Positions 45,512 through 53,751 of a DNA stretch of 64,000 bases are shown in pieces. This DNA is from Methanocella_A sp963769045. GTDB taxonomy: Archaea; Halobacteriota; Methanocellia; Methanocellales; Methanocellaceae. Location: positions 117,997-181,996 of the forward strand of contig CAVYKK010000014.1 of the NCBI GenBank assembly GCA_963769045.1, read 5' to 3'. A program made the position numbers and the translations under genes. Numbering within the stretch: the first letter of the stretch is position 1; every line of letters starts with the position of its first letter. The notes under the pieces are model-generated. The model had not been told where the DNA came from. It saw only the letters and a program-made list of their open reading frames with translations, and did not search any database.

Positions 45512-45605
45512 CAGGAATCCTCGATTATCCTATTACGCTACTTTCTTTTATTTTTTGTGCTATTGTGGCTATAGTGATATATACTTTGTTAAATAATTAT
45601 CAGCT

Positions 45606-46754
45606 ATGAAGTCGTCGCTGAAGATCGGCAGTGTGCTCGGCATACCTATCAGATTGCACATCACTTTTCTACTCATTCTGCCCCTGATCGCCTACACTTT
45701 TGCCATGGGACCGACCAGTCCGGGCTATCCCTTCGGGCCACTGGGATTCTCGGCACTCAGCGATAATGCTCTCCTGCAGTACGGCCTCGGCACACTGGCC
45801 GCCATTCTCCTGTTCGCCTGTGTACTGGTCCATGAGGTCGCCCACTCGTACGTGGCAAAGCGGAACGGCATCAAGATCAGCGACATTACACTATACCTGT
45901 TCGGCGGAGTGTCCGCCATGGAAGAAGTCCCGCGCAACCCGGCGGTCGAGCTGGTGATGGCGTTCGTCGGGCCGCTGACCAGCATCGTGATCGGCGTCAT
46001 CTTCGGCGCGCTATGGTTCGGGCTGCCGAACCTGTTATGGGACAGCAGCACGATCGGGCCGCTCGTGTACCTGATGTTCTACCTGAACATCGCGCTGGGC
46101 ATCTTCAACATCATCCCCGCGTTCCCCATGGACGGCGGCCGGGTGCTGCGCGCGTTCCTGGCCATGCGCATGCCGTACATCGACGCGACCCGCATCGCCG
46201 TGGGAATCGGCAAGCTGTTCGCGTATATGATGGGTATCCTCGGCCTGCTGATGGGGTTAAACGGGATCTGGTTTATCATCATTGCCTTTTTCATATACAT
46301 AGCGGCAGGCGAGGAAGAGCGGGCGACGATTACCTCGTTAGTGCTCGAGGGCGTGAAGGTCAGCGACATCATGACGAAGGACGTCGACACAGTCGACGCT
46401 AATGCCAGCGTCGCCGACCTGCTGAAGCTGATGTTCGAGAAGAAACATCTTGGGTACCCCGTGGTCGAGAACGGGCGCCTGACCGGCATCGTGTCCCTCA
46501 GCGACGCGGTCAAAGTGCCGGAAGACCGCCGTAACGTCACGCGGGTCCGCGACATTATGACCAGAAACGTTATAACGCTGAAACCGGATGATGATGCATC
46601 CGAAGCGCTGCAGCGGATCTCCCGGTTCAAGATAGGGAGGCTCGTGGTCATGAACGGCGAACGGATTGCCGGCATCGTCTCGCGCTCCGACCTGGTCAGA
46701 GACCTGGAGCTCTACGGCACATTAAGGGGAAGAAATGCGAAACCGCAGCGGTAG
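45606..46754 (+). CDS. Site-2 protease-type metalloprotease with CBS domains
   Basis: A 382-residue intramembrane protease (M50). The zinc motif HEVAHS and the second metal site NIIPAFPMDGGRVLRAF are in membrane helices. Residues ~250-380 hold two CBS modules (ITKDVDTV-type and RNVITLKPDDDASEAL), which often bind adenosyl ligands. Homologues cleave membrane-bound regulators. Its stop overlaps the start of the TraB-family gene, pointing to cotranscription. Confidence 0.92.
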   Translation: MKSSLKIGSVLGIPIRLHITFLLILPLIAYTFAMGPTSPGYPFGPLGFSALSDNALLQYGLGTLAAILLFACVLVHEVAHSYVAKRNGIKISDITLYLFGGVSAMEEVPRNPAVELVMAFVGPLTSIVIGVIFGALWFGLPNLLWDSSTIGPLVYLMFYLNIALGIFNIIPAFPMDGGRVLRAFLAMRMPYIDATRIAVGIGKLFAYMMGILGLLMGLNGIWFIIIAFFIYIAAGEEERATITSLVLEGVKVSDIMTKDVDTVDANASVADLLKLMFEKKHLGYPVVENGRLTGIVSLSDAVKVPEDRRNVTRVRDIMTRNVITLKPDDDASEALQRISRFKIGRLVVMNGERIAGIVSRSDLVRDLELYGTLRGRNAKPQR

Positions 46755-48121
46755 TGTATACATTGACTGAAGATAATCACCAGCAGCAGGAAGCGATTAC
46801 CGACGCGACGGCGTCGGCTGACGCCAGTGCGTCCGTCAGCTTCAACGTCACCATGGGCCTGCCCCTGTCGCCGAACCCGAAGGACAACATCATCCTGGTC
46901 GGCACGGCTCACGTGTCCGAGAAGAGCATCCGCGAGGTCGAGGAGGCGATCGACCGATACCGGCCGGATGTCGTCGCGGTCGAACTCGACGAGCGACGCT
47001 TCCAGGCACTGCAGCAGCCCGAGTCCGCTAAGAAGGACATCCAGATCAAGGAGCTGCTGAAAGGCAACAACCTGTTCGTGTTCATGCTCCAGTGGCTGCT
47101 GGCCTATGTCCAGCGCAAGGTCGGCGTGCAGGCCGGCGTCAAGCCCGGCGCGGAAATGCTGGCCGCCATCGACGTGGCAAAGCGCCATAATATGGCGATC
47201 GCACTCATCGACCGGGACATCGGCATCACCCTGAACCGGGTGTGGGCCAAGATGTCGCTGCGGGAAAAGTTCCGCATTTTCTCATCGCTCGTCCTGGCCA
47301 TGCTCGGCTTCGGCAAAGAGGAGATCAACATCGACGAGATCACCAAAGAGGACGTCGTCGAAGGCCTGCTGGAGGAGCTGAAGGAATACGCGCCCTCGAT
47401 GTCTACCGTGCTCGTGGAGGAGCGGAACGCGTACCTCGCGCATAACCTGCTGGAGATCGGCAAGACCAGACGAGTGGTCGCCGCGATCGGCGCCGGTCAC
47501 CGGGAAGGCATCCGGAAGTACCTGGAGCACCCGGAGACGATCCCGCCCATGGCAAGCCTCACCGAAGTGCCGAAGAAGCGGAAGATCAACCTGCTGAAGA
47601 TCTTCAGCGCGCTGGTCGTGCTGTCGGTCGTCGTCATTTTCGGGCTGCTGCTGCTGTCGGGACTGCCGTTGACGGAACTGCTGCTGGCCATCCTCATCCT
47701 GTTCATCGCACAGGGCCTGATCTCGGGGCTGTTCGTAGCGCTGATCGGCGGCCACTGGAAGTCGATCGCCACCGCCTTCGCGCTGGCCTGGTACGGTTTC
47801 CTGAACCCCGTGCTCGCGATCGGATGGCTGGCCGGCGTCGTCGAGGCGACGCAGCGTCCGCCCACGATGAACGACCTGAACACGCTGCTGGGCAAGGACG
47901 ATGACAGCATGCTGGACACGATCAAGGGCATGTTCAAAAACCGGCTGTTCAAGGCCATCATGGTCGCCGCCATGGCGAACATCGGCAGCATGATCGGCAC
48001 CGTGATCGGCGCGGCCGTCCTGGTGTACTACTTCCACCTGACAGACCCGGTCACGCTACTGCAGCACGGCCTGTCCAACGGCTGGAACGCGGTCTCGTCA
48101 TTCATCGGCTCGATGTTCTGA
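46754..48121 (+). CDS. TraB/TIKI-family membrane protein
   Basis: About 455 residues. The N-terminal domain has the TraB signature NIILVGTAHVSEKSIREVEEAI and VAVELDERRFQAL (a putative metalloprotease-like fold), with a conserved GxxH further in (AAIGAGHREGIRKYL). The C-terminal ~170 residues hold several membrane helices. TraB proteins shut down pheromone export in enterococci; the archaeal role is unknown. GTG at 46754 overlaps the site-2 protease stop, and an alternative in-frame start lies nearby. Confidence 0.85.
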   Translation: MYTLTEDNHQQQEAITDATASADASASVSFNVTMGLPLSPNPKDNIILVGTAHVSEKSIREVEEAIDRYRPDVVAVELDERRFQALQQPESAKKDIQIKELLKGNNLFVFMLQWLLAYVQRKVGVQAGVKPGAEMLAAIDVAKRHNMAIALIDRDIGITLNRVWAKMSLREKFRIFSSLVLAMLGFGKEEINIDEITKEDVVEGLLEELKEYAPSMSTVLVEERNAYLAHNLLEIGKTRRVVAAIGAGHREGIRKYLEHPETIPPMASLTEVPKKRKINLLKIFSALVVLSVVVIFGLLLLSGLPLTELLLAILILFIAQGLISGLFVALIGGHWKSIATAFALAWYGFLNPVLAIGWLAGVVEATQRPPTMNDLNTLLGKDDDSMLDTIKGMFKNRLFKAIMVAAMANIGSMIGTVIGAAVLVYYFHLTDPVTLLQHGLSNGWNAVSSFIGSMF

Positions 48122-48210
48122 TACAGTAAAAGCTGTGATTAAAAAGCGCTGGCCGGGGGGTTCGCGCGCGTGCGACCGACGGGCCGTACGCGTACCTTTT
48201 TAAGGATTTA

Positions 48211-48753
48211 TCAGTGCGTCCCTTGCACCGGCACTCGAATCTTCCGTGATGCAGTCTCGATAGCCTGGGTGACACTGTTGGAGGGCATGATCGTCGCCAC
48301 CGGGATGCGTACGATACGCTCGATGGTATAGCTGACAATCGGGGCACAGACCAGCGCCTGCGCGCCGTCCCGTTCCGCACGGACCGCCGCGACGATGGCG
48401 TCTTCCATGTTCATGGCCGAGTACTCCCGGACCACGACACGCCGGTTGTCGATCACCATGTCCCGTTCGCTGATGCGGTCCAGTACAGGCCGCGCAGCGA
48501 TGACGGCAATGAACTTCTCCTTGCTCAGGCCTTCGATCTCACGGACGGCGTTCACGATGTCGCGAAGCGTGTTCAGGTTCGGGTCCCGGTCGCCGCTCAG
48601 GATCTTGTAGAGCGTGCTCTGGGATATCTTCGAGCGCTCGCCGAACTCGGTGATGCTCAACCCCAGGTCCTTCTTGATCACCTTGTCCATGACCCGCCTG
48701 AATTCCTCGTCGGACTGGAAGGCGGCCATGGCAATATCGTCAGCAAGCGTCAT
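48211..48753 (-). CDS. HTH transcriptional regulator (Cro/C1 type) with C-terminal sensor-like domain
   Basis: A 180-residue regulator. The HTH is at about residues 30-60 (SITEFGERSKISQSTLYKILSG), and the C-terminal domain may bind a small ligand (RISERDMVIDNRRVVVREYSAMNMEDAIV). It is divergent from the ABC importer genes and separated by about 130 bp holding TATA-like words. It may regulate the transporter; this is inferred from position. Confidence 0.8.
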   Translation of the reverse strand: MTLADDIAMAAFQSDEEFRRVMDKVIKKDLGLSITEFGERSKISQSTLYKILSGDRDPNLNTLRDIVNAVREIEGLSKEKFIAVIAARPVLDRISERDMVIDNRRVVVREYSAMNMEDAIVAAVRAERDGAQALVCAPIVSYTIERIVRIPVATIMPSNSVTQAIETASRKIRVPVQGTH

Positions 48754-48880
48754 TTGACATACCTCATTGTATAATTTACGTGGTAATATTAGTACTTTTA
48801 GGTTAAGTAATCCTTTAAAACGGAAAAATATATGTAAACAGGCAGAAGTTTACCAAGTAGTTAAAAGCGGATGGCTTTAT

Positions 48881-49969
48881 ATGGCTCTCGACGAATTCAT
48901 AGAAAAAATACAGGAAGACAAGATATCGCGCAGGGGAATTCTGAAGGCGGGCGCTGCAGTTGGCATTGGCCTGGCTGGCGCTACGCTGGCAGGCTGCACT
49001 TCACCAACGCCTACGCCGTCGGCATCGGTTACTCCGACGCCGACAGGCATTGCGACGATAGCGGACCTGAAAGGCAAAAACATCGCGGTCCCCAGCAGGG
49101 GCTCGATCCAGGACATCCTGCTCCGCGAGCAGATTAAGAAGGCAGGTCTGGACTACGAAAAGGACTTTAGCATTAAGACGCCGATGGCCGGCGGCGACAT
49201 GATCACTGCCATGACCAGCGGCACTGTCGACGCGGCGCTCATGTGGGAGCCGTTCGTCACTATGGCCCAGCAGCAGGGCGTGGCGGACGTCCTGTTGTGG
49301 TCCGAGGACATGATGCCCGGACACCCGTGTGACACCATCGCTACGACGACCGGGTTCATCCGGGACTACCCGGACTCGCTCAAGGCATTCTTCCTCGCCC
49401 ACCAGGACGGCGTGGACTACATCAAGAACAGCTTCGACGACGCGGCAGCCATCGTGGGCAGCAAGGACTGGCTCAACTCCGGCGCCGACGTGGAGAAAGT
49501 GGCCCTCACACACATGGAGTTCATGACCGTACCGACCGAGTCGTTCATAGCGGGCGCGGAGACTTTTGCGACGGAGATGAGAAACCTCGGCGGCATACTG
49601 ACCAAAGACCACACCCGGAGCGACATGTTTGACCTGAGCATCGTGAACAAGATGAACGAGGCCACGACCGGCACGCCCAGGGTCAAGGACACGGTGAAGG
49701 TGGGATGGATGCCGTCCGATCACCATGCCCCGGCGTTCATCGCATCGACGAAGAAGTTCTTCGAGGCCCGGAACATCAAGGTGGAGATGGTCAAGTTCAC
49801 CGCGGGACCGGCAGTTATGACCGCTCTCGTCTCAGGTGCCATCGACATCGGCATGGCCGGGGTACCTCCGGTCCTGTCGGCGATCGATAAGGACGAGACG
49901 ATCAAGATCGCGGGCGCAGTCCATACCAACGGCTCCGCACTATTCTACAGGAAGGGACTCACCCCCTGA
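48881..49969 (+). CDS. ABC-importer substrate-binding lipoprotein with circularly permuted order
   Basis: A 362-residue protein. The Tat motif SRRGIL and lipobox LAGC show export and lipid anchoring. The mature part starts GIATIADLKGKNIAVPSRGSIQDIL, which is normally the middle of SsuA/TauA-type binding proteins, and ends with VKVGWMPSDHHAPAFIASTKKFFEA...GVPPVLSAIDKDETIKIAGAV, normally the beginning. The end (FYRKGLTP) and the new beginning (TGIATIADL) would be consecutive in the standard order. So the family fold seems circularly permuted. The gene starts an importer operon; the substrate may be a sulfonate- or nitrate-like small anion. Confidence 0.8.
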   Translation: MALDEFIEKIQEDKISRRGILKAGAAVGIGLAGATLAGCTSPTPTPSASVTPTPTGIATIADLKGKNIAVPSRGSIQDILLREQIKKAGLDYEKDFSIKTPMAGGDMITAMTSGTVDAALMWEPFVTMAQQQGVADVLLWSEDMMPGHPCDTIATTTGFIRDYPDSLKAFFLAHQDGVDYIKNSFDDAAAIVGSKDWLNSGADVEKVALTHMEFMTVPTESFIAGAETFATEMRNLGGILTKDHTRSDMFDLSIVNKMNEATTGTPRVKDTVKVGWMPSDHHAPAFIASTKKFFEARNIKVEMVKFTAGPAVMTALVSGAIDIGMAGVPPVLSAIDKDETIKIAGAVHTNGSALFYRKGLTP

Positions 49970-50032
49970 TCATGACGGGGCCCGGGCCCCGTCCAACAAA
50001 CTTATTTTACTTAAACGTGCAATAGGTCATGC

Positions 50033-50806
50033 ATGCCCCGTCTCAATAAAATATTAATGCAGATTTCCGGCATACTGGCCGTCATTGTCATCTGGGAGTT
50101 AGCCACGGCTTACCTGCACATGTTTAAGCCGGTCATCCTGCCCCCGCCGTCCACCGTGCTGATGACTATGATCGGCATGATCGGGGACGGAACACTGTTC
50201 ATGCATGCGGGGTACAGCCTGATGCGGGTACTCCTGGGATTCCTGGCCGCGGCGTTTGTCGCCATCCCGCTGGGTATCGCCATGGGCTGGGTAAAGGAAA
50301 TCTCCTACATCGTCAATCCCATAACGGAAGTGCTGCGTCCGATTCCCCCCATCGCATGGATAGGCGTCGCAATCCTCTGGTTCGGCCTGACCCTTACCAC
50401 CGCAGTCTTCCTCGTGTTCATGGGCGCGTTTTTCCCCATCCTGCTCAACACTATCTCTGGCGTGCGGAGCGTGGACAAGAAGCTGATCGAAGTAGCCTAT
50501 ACGTTTGGGGCTAAGGACCTGGAGGTCCTGCGCAAGGTGGTCATTCCCGCCGCACTGCCTACGATCTTCACGGGCATGCGCGTGGGCATGGGCATCGGCT
50601 GGATGTGCGTGGTGGCCGCCGAAATGGTAGCGGTGGAGTATGGGCTGGGGAACCTGATCATCCAGGCGAAAGATTTCCTGCAGACAGACCGGGTCTTCGT
50701 GGGCATGATCACCATCGGCATCCTGGGGCTGATCATTAACGTGATCTTCCAGCTGGCGGGCGATCGTATCTTCGCCTGGCAGAAAGGCGTCAGCAAGGGT
50801 GAGTGA
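50033..50806 (+). CDS. ABC-importer permease (SsuC/TauC type)
   Basis: A 257-residue inner-membrane permease with about six hydrophobic helices. The conserved loop that docks to the ATPase is in ARRE-like context near EVAYTFGAKDLEVLRKVVIPAALPTIFTGMR, with the typical EAA motif. It is followed by an overlapping ATPase gene. Family features match sulfonate/nitrate/taurine importers. The preceding 60-bp gap contains a short AT-rich region. Confidence 0.88.
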   Translation: MPRLNKILMQISGILAVIVIWELATAYLHMFKPVILPPPSTVLMTMIGMIGDGTLFMHAGYSLMRVLLGFLAAAFVAIPLGIAMGWVKEISYIVNPITEVLRPIPPIAWIGVAILWFGLTLTTAVFLVFMGAFFPILLNTISGVRSVDKKLIEVAYTFGAKDLEVLRKVVIPAALPTIFTGMRVGMGIGWMCVVAAEMVAVEYGLGNLIIQAKDFLQTDRVFVGMITIGILGLIINVIFQLAGDRIFAWQKGVSKGE

Positions 50807-51578
50807 CATGGCAGGGGACATCAGGCTCGATCAAGTGACCAAGGAATATCAGTCACAGAAAAGCTCGCTGCTGGCGATAGACGACGTCTCTTTCGACGTC
50901 ACGGACAACGAGTTCCTCTGCATCGTGGGGCCGTCGGGCTGCGGCAAGTCGACGCTGCTGCGGATGATCGCCGGGCTGGACACGGTCAGTCACGGCCGGA
51001 TACTGATCGACGGCAAACAGGTGGCCGGGGCATCACCGAAGGTGGGCTTCGTGTTCCAGGAATACACCCTGTTCCCCTGGCGCACGGTGCAGAAGAACGT
51101 GGAGTTCGGCCTGGAGCTGAAGAAAATCCCGGCGGCAGAGCGCCGAAAGATTGCGGACAAGTACATCGACATGGTGGGCCTCTCGAACTTCAGAGACTCG
51201 TATCCCCATCAGCTATCAGGCGGCATGAAGCAGCGCACGGCCATCGCGAGGACGCTGGCGGTCGGGCCTGAAATCCTGCTGATGGACGAGCCCTTCGGGG
51301 CGCTGGACGCCCAGACCCGCAACATCCTGCAGGCTCAGCTGCTGGAGATATGGCAGAAAGAAAAGATCAAGATCATCTTCGTCACCCACAGCGTCGACGA
51401 GGCGGTGTTCCTGGCGGACAAGGTGGCAGTCATGACCGCGAGGCCGGGCCGTATCAAGGAGATCGTGGACATTGGCATTCCCCGGCCGAGGGTGCGTACC
51501 GACCCGGAGGTCAACCAGGTCAGGGACGCCATCCTGAAATCGCTGTTCGCGGAAGTAAAGAAGCTGTCGGACCATTGA
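50799..51578 (+). CDS. ABC-importer ATP-binding protein (SsuB/TauB type)
   Basis: A 259-residue ATPase: Walker A GPSGCGKST, Q-loop FQEYTLFPW, ABC signature LSGGMKQRTAIART and Walker B ILLMDEPFGALDA, followed by the H-loop THSVDEAVF. It powers the importer of the two preceding genes. A GTG at 50799 overlaps the permease stop; an ATG at 50808 is an alternative start. Confidence 0.94.
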   Translation: MSDMAGDIRLDQVTKEYQSQKSSLLAIDDVSFDVTDNEFLCIVGPSGCGKSTLLRMIAGLDTVSHGRILIDGKQVAGASPKVGFVFQEYTLFPWRTVQKNVEFGLELKKIPAAERRKIADKYIDMVGLSNFRDSYPHQLSGGMKQRTAIARTLAVGPEILLMDEPFGALDAQTRNILQAQLLEIWQKEKIKIIFVTHSVDEAVFLADKVAVMTARPGRIKEIVDIGIPRPRVRTDPEVNQVRDAILKSLFAEVKKLSDH

Positions 51579-51780
51579 GCACGTGCCCTGGCTGTGGTCG
51601 CAAACCCTGCGGTGCCGGCAATTGCGCGCGCGAAGTCGGCCTGACCGACTGCGGCTTGAATGATATTATTTACACAGGTGATCGAAAAATTCCGCATAAA
51701 AGCCATGAACAGGAAAAATTTGGCTATTATGAGGCCCTTGCCGGGACCTGACGGAGAAAAGTTATTTAGGCTTGAAACGG

Positions 51781-51792
51781 CTAATATATATT
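51781..51792 (+). promoter_or_regulatory. Probable TATA box of the KaiC-like gene
   Basis: CTAATATATATT lies about 30 nt before the ATG at 51822, giving a very short leader, which is typical of some archaeal transcripts. Confidence 0.5.
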
Positions 51793-51821
51793 TGGGAAGC
51801 AATTATATTGGGTGGGATAGT

Positions 51822-52583
51822 ATGGCAGAAAGGCTGAGCACGGGCATTCCCGGGCTGGACGAGATGACCGGCGGCGGGTTCGTTAAAGGCGACACTATCC
51901 TGGTGACCGGCCCTCCGGGCACCGGCAAGACCACCTTCGGGCTCCAGTTTTTAATCAGCGGCTTCCGGAAGAATGAGAACGGCGTGTTTGTCACCGTCGA
52001 GGAGACGCCGGAGAAGATTGCCGCCGACGCGCTCAACTTCGGGTGGGACCTCCGGCAGATGGAGGCCGACGGCCGTCTCAAGGTGCAGCAGCTCCAGTCC
52101 GATATGCTGCAGACGGGCGGCTCGCCGATCCTGCAGTGCATCAAGACCATACGCGACACAGGCGCAAAGCGCATTGTCGTCGACCCGATCTCCCTCTATT
52201 CGGTGAACGTGCTCGGGCAGAACGAGCTGCGCCGGGAGCTGTACGCATTCGTCAACTTCATGAAGGCCAACGGCGTCACGCTGTTGCTCACGCACGAGGT
52301 GCCGGACATTTTCAACCGTGTCTCCCGCATCTCCGACTACGGCCTCGAGTTCATCGTGGACAGCATCATCATGCTCCAGTACGTGGAAATGGAGTCGGAG
52401 ATCAACAGGTCCGTGAACATACTTAAGATGCGCGGCAGCAACCATGACCGGTCTATCCGGCGCTACGAGATCGGGCGGGGCGGGTTCGAGCTGAAAGCCC
52501 GCTTCGAGGGCTACGAAGGCATCATGAGCGGTACCGCCCGCAAGTCCGGTGCACAGGCGTTCGTCGAGGCGTTCAGGAGATAA
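51822..52583 (+). CDS. KaiC-like single-domain RecA-type ATPase
   Basis: A 253-residue protein of the archaeal KaiC-like (RadA-related) family. Walker A GPPGTGKTT is at residues 30-38, and the Walker B strand is RIVVDPIS. The start MAERLSTGIPGLDEMTGGG at 51822 is chosen because upstream codons read through the promoter region. Circadian oscillator partners are absent in archaea; these proteins are linked to signalling. It begins an operon with two small membrane proteins and a receiver domain. Confidence 0.88.
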   Translation: MAERLSTGIPGLDEMTGGGFVKGDTILVTGPPGTGKTTFGLQFLISGFRKNENGVFVTVEETPEKIAADALNFGWDLRQMEADGRLKVQQLQSDMLQTGGSPILQCIKTIRDTGAKRIVVDPISLYSVNVLGQNELRRELYAFVNFMKANGVTLLLTHEVPDIFNRVSRISDYGLEFIVDSIIMLQYVEMESEINRSVNILKMRGSNHDRSIRRYEIGRGGFELKARFEGYEGIMSGTARKSGAQAFVEAFRR

Positions 52584-52597
52584 CAGGAGACAGGGCC

Positions 52598-52888
52598 GTG
52601 AACAATCCGGAACTCAGCCTGGCGCTGCTGATGATGGCAATGGCTTGCGAGATGCTTTTGCTGGCGTTCATGTTTTTCATCAGCCGCTTCTACGAGCAGA
52701 AGTTCAGGCAGGCGACCTACTCCCGGGTGTTCGCCGCCTCTGCCGTCGCGTTCCTGGCCCTGATGGCATGCGCCGTGGCGGGCATCTACCGGTACGAGGC
52801 GCTGGCGCTGGCGAGCCTGCAGGCCCTGGTCGTGCTGGCCGTCTTCGGCCTGCGCCTGTACCGGATGATGACGGGGGTGACCAAGTGA
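52598..52888 (+). CDS. Small membrane protein, KaiC-like operon
   Basis: A 96-residue protein with three hydrophobic helices (residues ~6-27, ~41-63 and ~67-88) and basic loops. No family is recognised. It overlaps the next gene by 4 nt and is likely a membrane partner of the KaiC-like ATPase or the receiver protein. Confidence 0.75.
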   Translation: MNNPELSLALLMMAMACEMLLLAFMFFISRFYEQKFRQATYSRVFAASAVAFLALMACAVAGIYRYEALALASLQALVVLAVFGLRLYRMMTGVTK

Positions 52889-53229
52889 CCCCGATGTCGC
52901 CGCTGGATGCCGTCAACTGGTTCATCATGTTCTTTGCGCTATCCGTGGTCTGGTACTTTATGCGGGACATCAGCCGCCGCCTGGGCACGGCGCTGCGGAT
53001 GCGGAACTATTACGTACTGTACGATCTGTGCGAGGCCCTGATGATCACTGCGATCGTCTTACTCTTTGCCCATTTCGTGCTGGGCGTCCGGGTCCCCGGA
53101 CTGGGCATGGACCTGCTGCCCCTGGCCGCAAAGTTCATTTTCGCGGCCGCGGCCGTGATCGAGCTGGCGGTCACAATCAAGTACTGGGGCTGGATCGTGC
53201 CCGAGGTACTTGCGCTACGTAAGAAATGA
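52885..53229 (+). CDS. Small membrane protein, KaiC-like operon, second
   Basis: About 114 residues starting at a GTG that overlaps the previous stop (GTGA); an ATG at 52894 is an alternative. There are three hydrophobic helices, with a cytoplasmic Arg-rich loop (RDISRRLGTALRMRN). With the preceding gene it forms a pair of membrane proteins in the same operon. The function is unknown. Confidence 0.72.
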   Translation: MTPMSPLDAVNWFIMFFALSVVWYFMRDISRRLGTALRMRNYYVLYDLCEALMITAIVLLFAHFVLGVRVPGLGMDLLPLAAKFIFAAAAVIELAVTIKYWGWIVPEVLALRKK

Positions 53230-53290
53230 CGCTGAAATAATTTCCCAAACTTTATCACATCGAAAGCAAAATAATGAAGGGAGAGCGTGA

Positions 53291-53689
53291 ATGGCAAACA
53301 AAATCATGGTCGTGGACGATGAGCCGGACGTAGTTGACTTAGTGAAGCTGGTCCTGGAGAGCGACGGCTTCAGCGTCGTTACGGCGTACAGTGGCAAGGA
53401 GGCCCTCGAGAAGATAGACAACGAGATGCCCGACCTGGTCCTCCTCGACATCATGATGCCGCAGATGGACGGCTGGGAAGTGTACAGCCGCATCAAGGCT
53501 AACCCGAGGACGAAGGATATCCCTGTCGCCATGCTGACCGCGAAATCGCAATCCATCGACAAGATGATCGGGCTGCACGTGGTGAAAGTGGACGATTATA
53601 TAACGAAGCCGTTCGGACGTTCCGAGCTGCTGGAGCGCGTCAAGCGTATTTTGAAAGAGAAGGGAAAGCTGCAGACGCCTGCAAAGTAA
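53291..53689 (+). CDS. CheY-like response-regulator receiver
   Basis: A 132-residue stand-alone receiver. The acidic pocket (VVDDEPD), the phosphoacceptor D53 in LVLLDIMMP, and the conserved Thr/Ala (MLTAKS) and Lys (YITKPF) are present. It ends with a short basic tail. No histidine kinase is encoded nearby. It completes the KaiC-like/membrane/receiver module and should be phosphorylated by an unlinked kinase. Confidence 0.92.
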   Translation: MANKIMVVDDEPDVVDLVKLVLESDGFSVVTAYSGKEALEKIDNEMPDLVLLDIMMPQMDGWEVYSRIKANPRTKDIPVAMLTAKSQSIDKMIGLHVVKVDDYITKPFGRSELLERVKRILKEKGKLQTPAK

Positions 53690-53751
53690 TACTATTATTG
53701 ATAAATGGCCGGACAGTCATCAACGCGCGCGAAGGCCGCAGCGTCGGCCTG

